Part shown: positions 58,153 to 64,000 of the stretch, piece by piece
How positions within the stretch are numbered: position 1 is the stretch's first letter
Layout: each line of letters begins with the position of its first letter
Source: Cephalotrichum gorgonifer
Taxonomy: Eukaryota; Ascomycota; Sordariomycetes; Microascales; Microascaceae
Assembly (NCBI GenBank): GCA_900312665.1
Contig: ONZQ02000001.1
Location: 354,600-418,599 of the forward strand
DNA length: 64,000 bases
Direction: 5' to 3'
The notes under the pieces: generated by a model
What the model was told of the DNA's origin: nothing
The model's input: the letters and a program-made list of their open reading frames with translations, nothing else
Database searches by the model: none
Translations under genes and position numbers: made by a program

Positions 58153-58840
58153 TTAGGAGGTTTCTTTTTGTATACGTCAATACTGTATATTCACTGGTAA
58201 AGCAGCATATTTTTGGCTTTGGTTTTTGACGGAGGCAGCCCGTGGAGAACGGAGTTGGGGCAGTATAATCAATAGTTCTTATATATCCGTGTTTTTATCT
58301 TCTTTGTCGTTCCAATATATATCATATCTGCTCATTACAACCGCTTATGCTACGCCGTCTCTATCATCACTTCTAAAGTAATGAGCGAGGTGGACAAGGA
58401 TGGGACACTTGACGATTTTGAGAAAGTCCGAGAGAAGAATTGTTTGCTTTACACCTTCCGTCCCTCCACCTCCATCTGTCTTGTCTGTCTGTCTAACCGG
58501 GCATTTCCTCCCCTCAGCCCAATCCCGTCATCCTATATGTAGCTTATTGATACACTATCAAGACAAAGAACAAAATGAAAACCCCGCGGTACCAATGCAG
58601 TTGTTGGACGTCCCAGAACAAGAAAAAAAAAGGAAAACCTCTAAAAAATACAACCTGGCTTTCCCGCCACCTCCCGGACCGTATTTACCGTTTCCATTTC
58701 CGTTTCCCTGAACTCCTCTTCCCATTTTTCCCAGCTTCAAACTTGTTTACTCAAGACAAACACGCCCAATCCGCCCCGCGGCTCATTAAAATAAACACAC
58801 ACTACCGACCTTACTCGCTCCCCCCTTCCTGGGCGGACGA
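58153..58840. other. Convergent 3' spacer between dapB and SWR1-type gene
   Basis: These 690 nt lie between two stop codons facing each other. T- and A-rich runs near 58190-58330 and 58620-58660 could serve 3'-end formation. No gene is supported. Confidence 0.5.
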
Positions 58841-61800
58841 TCACCTCTTCCTCGTATCCTTCCCCCTCTTCTTCTTCTTCTTCTTGTCGACGGGCAGTAC
58901 CAGAGGCGTCCCCTCCAACCACCAACCCATGAACCCAAGCATGTAGGAGTCCACATTCTGGATCACAGCGCCATCGGCACTCCTCTCCACCTCCACCTCC
59001 TCCACGGCCGCTACTGCCTCTACCGCCTCGCCCCCCACGGTGGTCTCCGTCCTCGGCGTGTTCTGCCCCCCAGTCGACATCCCCGACGCCGGCCCCCTCT
59101 CCGAAAAGTCCACTTCATCGGCCTCCATCTCCCCCTGGGCGACCTTGGCCGCCGTCACATCCTCTGTATCCTCCGCCTGGGCGAACGCGGCCCCCGCACT
59201 CCTGTCGGTCTCCACGCCCCCCAGCACGCGGTCCATAGCCGCGTTAGCAGCCGCGACCCCGTCGCTTACTGCCTCCGCTGGTCCCGCCGCTGCCATCACG
59301 TCGGCGGCTGATTCGAGCCTCTTCGTGAAGTGGTCCGTCGTGAACTCGCCCTCCTGGATGACTACATCGTCGAGCATCTGCTTCTGCGACGCCTTCCGGA
59401 GAATATTCGCCTCGATCGTGTGCTCGCTCACGAGCCGGTAGATGTGCACGTCGCGCGTTTGTCCGATCCTGTGACACCTATCCTGGCACTGCTTGTCCAT
59501 GGCCGGGTTCCAGTCCTGGTCGTAGAAGATCACTGTATCCGCTCCGGTGAGATTAATCCCTAGCCCTCCTGATCGTGTCGACAAGATGAAGCATAAGATG
59601 CGTGGGTCGTTGTTGAATCTGTCCGTCAGGATCTGCCTCTGCTCCACCTTAGTCGCGCCGTCGAGTCGTAGGTACTTGTGCCCATGAATGTTGAGGAACT
59701 GCTCTAGGATATCGAGCACCTTAGTCATCTGCGTGAAGATGAGAGCTCGATGCCCCCCTGCCTGGAGCTTCCTCAGCAGTCGGTCCAGCGTCTGGAGCTT
59801 GCCACAGTCGTACTGGAGGAGCCGCTTATCGGGGAACTGCACGCTGAGGCGCATGCGTGACTCGTGCCAGGGATCCGGTGGCGTCTCCTTCGGCATGAAC
59901 GGCGCCCACCTTGTCGTCTTGGATAGCTGGAGGTCCGTGTTCTGGAAGGCGTTTACCCGCTGTGCGCCAAGGACAAGTGTGTGAAGGTCCTTCGCTATGA
60001 CGGCGGGCGTTATGCAGGCGAACTTCTCGATTGTCGTACGGAGCTCGGCCGATCGCCTATCAACGTCCTTAACCATCGACTTGATGAAGACAGAGTCTTC
60101 CTCAAACCAGTTAAGGACCTTACGGGGCACCCTAGACCGCATCTTGCGTGGACTTGCGTGTAGATCGAGGGTGAGCCGCTTAACAAGGTTGTCTCCGTAG
60201 ATCGGGCGTCGCTGTCGCCGAAGTGCGTTGAGGTAGACGCAGTGCTGCAGCTCCTCGAACCGATCCCATCTCCCGATAGCTTCGATGTAGGCGATGTTGG
60301 ATTTCACGGTAGTAGGGTCTAGCTTCTTGAAGCCGTCTTGAGCCCGGCTCTTTTGTATCTCCCGTAGGTCTATGAGGACCCTCGGTGCGGTGAGCCGGTA
60401 TATAGTATCGGCGGTGTAGGTAGATATGGACTCGTACATGGTCGGGATAAGATTCAGAAAGCCAAGACTGACGCTATCCATAGGGTTCTTCGCAAGAATC
60501 GATCTTTGGACGAACCGTTCCGTGTACTCATAGGCACCAGCCACGGATGTCTCCATCGGAAACGAGGTCATAATGGGCCGGTCGATGAACAGGTCCGGAT
60601 GGTTACACACCTTCCGCAGTTGCATGAGGCAATTGATAATCGACAGATAATTGCCCGACGCAAGCGTACTGCGGGTATCAGACCGCGCTAGAAACCCATC
60701 GTAGAGCTCACGCTGGCGCTTCGAGAGCCGACAGAGCTCGACATGTTCATACTTGGCCGGCATCTGCTTCTCGACGTCGGCCTTTAATCGGCGGAGAAGA
60801 TATGGCCGGAGGACCTTATGCAGCTTCGAGATGATCGCACGCGCCTCATCATCCATTGTTTCCTTGCCGCTTTCCAGGATCTGTGTCTCGGGTTTGTGGA
60901 ACCAATCGTGGAACTCCTGAAGATCAGCGAATCCACCCACCCCGTTCTCCGACGGCATGAGGAAGAAGAGTAGCGACCACAGTTCGGTGAGGTTGTTCTG
61001 AAGGGGTGTGCCGGTAAGAAGGAGCCGGGAGTGTGTGTTGAAGCCGAGCAGGCTCTGCCACCTCTGCGACTTGAAGTTCTTGATATTGTGTGCCTCGTCG
61101 AGAATCATGTAATGCCAGCGACGGCGCTTGAACACCTGTTGATCCTGCAAGACGAGCTGGTACGACGTAATACAAACATTCCAGACATCGTCGTTGTTCC
61201 ACCCGTGCCGCTTCCGTTTCCGCTCCTCCTGGGACCCGTAATATGACAGAATCTTGAAGCCGGGACACCACTTCTTAAACTCCATCTCCCAGTTCAGCAT
61301 GACGCTAGTGGGGACGATGATCAGATGGGGGCCCCAAACTTCGTGGTGACAAGCCAAGTGCGCAAGGAGGGCAATGGTTTGAATGGTTTTGCCAAGCCCC
61401 ATCTCATCAGCGAGGATTCCGTTGGTATTATTCGCGTAGAGACCGGCTAGCCAGTCGAGTCCGTAGTGCTGGTACTCTCTCAACGTGCCACGGAGAAGGA
61501 AGGGGATCTCAGTCTTAGGGCCAGGAGGTGGAGGGGATCCACTCCTGCTCATGGAACGCTTTGCAGGGACTAGCCCAGAGGTTGATGCGGTGTCAAGATC
61601 GGAAGGCTTGGTGTCCGACGTCCGTGGTGACTGGCTTCTCCCAGGACTTTGAGGATTCGTGTCAACATCTGTTTCCGGACTCAGGGGCTTTTCTGTGGGT
61701 TCGGCAAGCGAGACATCCTGCATGACGACATCGGCGTCGGCATTGGCATCGGCGGGCGTTGGTAGGTCCGGGACAGTCGGCTCGTTACTGCCGGTCATGT

Positions 61801-64000
61801 TCAGGGAGGATGACTTCATTATCCCGTTCGGCACCTGGGTAGACTTCAGTTCCACAGATGGGGAGCCTGCGATGCCGTTCGGGACAGACCCCGTCACATC
61901 ATCAACTTGGTCGCTGCGTGCATGGGGTGTCGCAGCACTGCTCTCAAGCTCTGTCGTTTCGCATCGGGAGCTAGGATACCGAATCAACGACACGCCATCG
62001 TTCTCGTCCGTGGCGTTCGTGGCGTCGTCTTGGTCAGCTGGCTTCACACCATTGGCCTTGGGTTCACCATCGCCTTGCTCAACAGCGGATCCGCTGCCGC
62101 CGGATTCGGTCTCTAGCGCCTGACTAACCCCCTCCGCAGGTGGTTCAGCCTCCGCCTGTAGCTTCTCCAACTCGGATTTGCCGAAGAACAAGCCTAGGAG
62201 GCCGTCAGGGGCATCATCATCAGATTCCTCCTCTTCTTCCTCGTCGTCATCATTGGTTTCGCCGTCATCGCTGCCCGAATCCATATCCGTGGATCCAAGG
62301 TCGTCGTCCATGTCTATGGACTCATCGCTCGTATCTCCGTCATTCGTCGCGTCAGCCCCTTTCGTACCTCCACTCTCCTCTGGTGCCTTCGACTGCGATC
62401 CTGGGGGCAAGTCTGGAAGATTCGCATACTTCGCTAAGAGCTGCTCGTGGGTGAGATTCTCATCAGCTATGTCAAGGCTCACTTCTGCATCTTCTTCTTC
62501 GGATGAGGAGGACATGTTGTCGTCGTCATCGCCTTCATCATCACCTTCATCATCGCTGCCATCTGCATCATCTTCATCTCCTTCACTCCCACCCTCATTA
62601 GTGATGTCGTCTAGAATATCTGAACCTAGCTCGTCTAGGTCCAAATCTAGCTCCTCGTCGGATAGGTCGGAATCGAAGTGGGCTTTACGGGCCTGGAGTT
62701 TCTGCTCCGAGAGATTGACAGCCTCGTTAAGGGCGGCCTTGACCCGACGCTGCTCCTGCACCTCCCACGCTTCTAGACGGCGCCGGTTGATTTCCGTCTT
62801 GACATTCTCCCAGGTCCCGAACATGGCCCTGACGACAAGCCGATACCTCGCCAGCCATAGGTTACGGGCCTCCAATTCCAGTTGTTCGGCCGATTTGGGT
62901 TGCCTCCGTATCCATTCCTCTCGGCAGCTCTCAGCAAGCTTCTTTGCCATCAACTTGTGCCGAATATGTTCGCCCACCAATAGCCGGCGAAAGTTGGCCG
63001 CCGCCTTGGTGACATGGTCCATATGGCTCCACTGCTTCGGGGGTTCGTCCTGGCGATCCGGCACGAACAGGGAGCAGCGCTCTTGCGACAGCAACCCACC
63101 CTCTTCCACCTCCGCCTCAATCTTCTGTATCGTCTCAGCTTCGTTTCGCGCTGCGTCGTCGGTGATTCGCGCGTCATCGTCGGCCGAATAGAGGCCACCC
63201 TCCTCCACAGGTATCTCCCATGCACCCCGCCAGTATTCATCAAAGGAGGGATATAGTCTCGGGCGTTTCGAGAACTGGTCGGGGTTGATGATGGGGATGG
63301 CGTCTAGTCGAGTTCTCAATCGTATCCGGGTACCCCTACCAGCACCACGAGGTTGGCCTCCGGCGCGGCGGCCTCCTGGTGTGTCAGGCGCATCGACTAT
63401 CCCATCATCCGCCGTGAAACGCGATACTCGGGTTCTTGTCGAGTGGCGTGCTGGTTGTGGTGGGGGCGAACTACGCCGCCGCGCGCCGGCTCGACTGGAG
63501 GGTTTTACATTTTCCGGCTGGGACTGTTTCGTGGAGGTACGGGGGAGCTTGAGCTCGTTTTTCTTCGGGAGCTTGTGGCTGGGTCTTTGAGAGGCGGGCT
63601 GGGATGTAGGTATAGGATGGCCATTTGCTGCTGAACTGCGTAGAGAGGAGGGTGTGCCTACTGGCACCCCCCGTGTTCGCCGGTTATCCCCGTTGGGACG
63701 CTCTGCTAGGGGTGTGGTAGCTAATCGCCCTGACTTGCGCCTCCCGTTGTCTATGATAGTCGACGGCCCGTCCGCTTCTATTTTCTTCCACGGCGGAGAC
63801 TCGGGTTTCTTCGCGGGGGAGCTCTCCGGCGTGGTGTCACGAATGCGCCGGCGTTTGGTGGGGCGCCCGGTGTCGTCAGTCTCGGTGTTCGGAGTCGCGG
63901 TGTACTGGTCGCTGTTCTCTAGGGATCCTATCAGCCCGTTCTCTTTTGCATGGCCCCCCGATGTTAGAGGAGCTATGGCCGTTGCAGAATCACGTTGCTT
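58841..64000 (-). CDS. swr1: SWR1-type chromatin-remodelling ATPase, N-terminus cut by window
   Basis: One uninterrupted minus-strand frame runs from the right edge to a TGA at 58841-58843 (about 1720 residues visible). No ATG is seen near the beginning, so the start lies beyond 64000. The N-terminal part has basic patches (TKRRRIRDTTPESSP, GRRKSGRL). An HSA-type helical region follows (KQWSHMDHVTKAAANFRRLL ... RYRLVVRAMFGTWENVK), then a long Asp/Glu/Ser-rich segment. The SNF2 ATPase begins at LREYQHYGLDWLAGLYANN with Walker A DEMGLGKT and the box DEAH in ILDEAHNIKN. After a large insertion comes the second lobe (RALIFTQMTKVLDILEQF, SGGLGINLTGADTVIFYDQD, DRCHRIGQTRDVHIYRLVSE). The split ATPase and GEFTTDHF end fit Swr1, which exchanges H2A for H2A.Z; Ino80 is less likely given the motifs around HSA and EGEFTTD. 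Confidence 0.94.
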   Translation of the reverse strand, partial: KQRDSATAIAPLTSGGHAKENGLIGSLENSDQYTATPNTETDDTGRPTKRRRIRDTTPESSPAKKPESPPWKKIEADGPSTIIDNGRRKSGRLATTPLAERPNGDNRRTRGVPVGTPSSLRSSAANGHPIPTSQPASQRPSHKLPKKNELKLPRTSTKQSQPENVKPSSRAGARRRSSPPPQPARHSTRTRVSRFTADDGIVDAPDTPGGRRAGGQPRGAGRGTRIRLRTRLDAIPIINPDQFSKRPRLYPSFDEYWRGAWEIPVEEGGLYSADDDARITDDAARNEAETIQKIEAEVEEGGLLSQERCSLFVPDRQDEPPKQWSHMDHVTKAAANFRRLLVGEHIRHKLMAKKLAESCREEWIRRQPKSAEQLELEARNLWLARYRLVVRAMFGTWENVKTEINRRRLEAWEVQEQRRVKAALNEAVNLSEQKLQARKAHFDSDLSDEELDLDLDELGSDILDDITNEGGSEGDEDDADGSDDEGDDEGDDDDNMSSSSEEEDAEVSLDIADENLTHEQLLAKYANLPDLPPGSQSKAPEESGGTKGADATNDGDTSDESIDMDDDLGSTDMDSGSDDGETNDDDEEEEEESDDDAPDGLLGLFFGKSELEKLQAEAEPPAEGVSQALETESGGSGSAVEQGDGEPKANGVKPADQDDATNATDENDGVSLIRYPSSRCETTELESSAATPHARSDQVDDVTGSVPNGIAGSPSVELKSTQVPNGIMKSSSLNMTGSNEPTVPDLPTPADANADADVVMQDVSLAEPTEKPLSPETDVDTNPQSPGRSQSPRTSDTKPSDLDTASTSGLVPAKRSMSRSGSPPPPGPKTEIPFLLRGTLREYQHYGLDWLAGLYANNTNGILADEMGLGKTIQTIALLAHLACHHEVWGPHLIIVPTSVMLNWEMEFKKWCPGFKILSYYGSQEERKRKRHGWNNDDVWNVCITSYQLVLQDQQVFKRRRWHYMILDEAHNIKNFKSQRWQSLLGFNTHSRLLLTGTPLQNNLTELWSLLFFLMPSENGVGGFADLQEFHDWFHKPETQILESGKETMDDEARAIISKLHKVLRPYLLRRLKADVEKQMPAKYEHVELCRLSKRQRELYDGFLARSDTRSTLASGNYLSIINCLMQLRKVCNHPDLFIDRPIMTSFPMETSVAGAYEYTERFVQRSILAKNPMDSVSLGFLNLIPTMYESISTYTADTIYRLTAPRVLIDLREIQKSRAQDGFKKLDPTTVKSNIAYIEAIGRWDRFEELQHCVYLNALRRQRRPIYGDNLVKRLTLDLHASPRKMRSRVPRKVLNWFEEDSVFIKSMVKDVDRRSAELRTTIEKFACITPAVIAKDLHTLVLGAQRVNAFQNTDLQLSKTTRWAPFMPKETPPDPWHESRMRLSVQFPDKRLLQYDCGKLQTLDRLLRKLQAGGHRALIFTQMTKVLDILEQFLNIHGHKYLRLDGATKVEQRQILTDRFNNDPRILCFILSTRSGGLGINLTGADTVIFYDQDWNPAMDKQCQDRCHRIGQTRDVHIYRLVSEHTIEANILRKASQKQMLDDVVIQEGEFTTDHFTKRLESAADVMAAAGPAEAVSDGVAAANAAMDRVLGGVETDRSAGAAFAQAEDTEDVTAAKVAQGEMEADEVDFSERGPASGMSTGGQNTPRTETTVGGEAVEAVAAVEEVEVERSADGAVIQNVDSYMLGFMGWWLEGTPLVLPVDKKKKKKRGKDTRKR

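Noticed and set aside
62178..63191. 337-codon plus-strand Ser-rich frame
   Set aside because: It is the reverse of the acidic Asp/Glu/Ser-rich segment of the SWR1-type gene (GAC/GAT/TCC read backwards gives Ser codons).
1..64000. Secondary-metabolite or defence gene cluster
   Set aside because: I see no polyketide synthase, NRPS, terpene cyclase, P450 or NLR gene. The MFS gene is isolated and belongs to a nutrient-uptake family.

Overview
This 64-kb window is nuclear DNA of a filamentous ascomycete (Pezizomycotina), most likely a Sordariomycete. It shows short 50-180 nt GT-AG introns with CTAAC-like branch sites and long intergenic spacers. The gene families are also diagnostic: an alpha-factor-type pheromone precursor with a WC...GQ.CW decapeptide, a PREG/Pho80 cyclin, a fungal cAMP-receptor-like GPCR, an ankyrin/CorA-like fusion and a fungal arylamine N-acetyltransferase. 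Genes lie on both strands and there are no operons. Most genes are split, so the models below were joined by hand from frame continuity, splice sites and family sequence.

Left part (1-14.7 kb): the 3' part of a TPR/SET-domain methyltransferase-like gene (cut by the left edge); an intronless alpha-pheromone precursor with six identical WCTRVGQSCW copies; a four-exon clathrin heavy chain; and, on the minus strand, a two-exon SCOC-like short coiled-coil protein.

Middle-left (14.7-31.4 kb): a very gene-poor stretch holding only one five-exon Dal5-type MFS transporter in about 15 kb, then a three-exon seven-transmembrane receptor. The spacers carry many variants of a palindrome-like GTACTTGTAC / GTACTCGTAC word.

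Middle (33-42 kb): a ten-exon, 1436-aa ankyrin-repeat/CorA-like membrane protein; a small spliced gene of unknown function on the minus strand, convergent with it; and a four-exon C2H2-type protein of an expanded fungal family.

Right part (42.9-64 kb): housekeeping genes. These are an Erv2-like ER sulfhydryl oxidase, the proteasome beta1 subunit (Pre3), a PREG/Pho80-type cyclin preceded by a 3.4-kb spacer, an arylamine N-acetyltransferase (minus), a YbjQ/DUF74-family protein, a type II membrane dipeptidyl aminopeptidase (DapB/Ste13 type), and on the minus strand an SWR1-type chromatin remodeller that runs off the right edge.

Functional links: the pheromone precursor at 3.7 kb has spacers made almost entirely of X-Ala and X-Pro dipeptides, the substrate of the Ste13/DapB-type peptidase encoded at 55.3 kb. 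Clathrin (Golgi/endosome coat) and Erv2 (disulfide formation, relevant to a two-cysteine pheromone) also belong to the secretory route. This is a biochemical connection, not evidence of a cluster. I saw no CRISPR array, rRNA, convincing tRNA or intact transposon.
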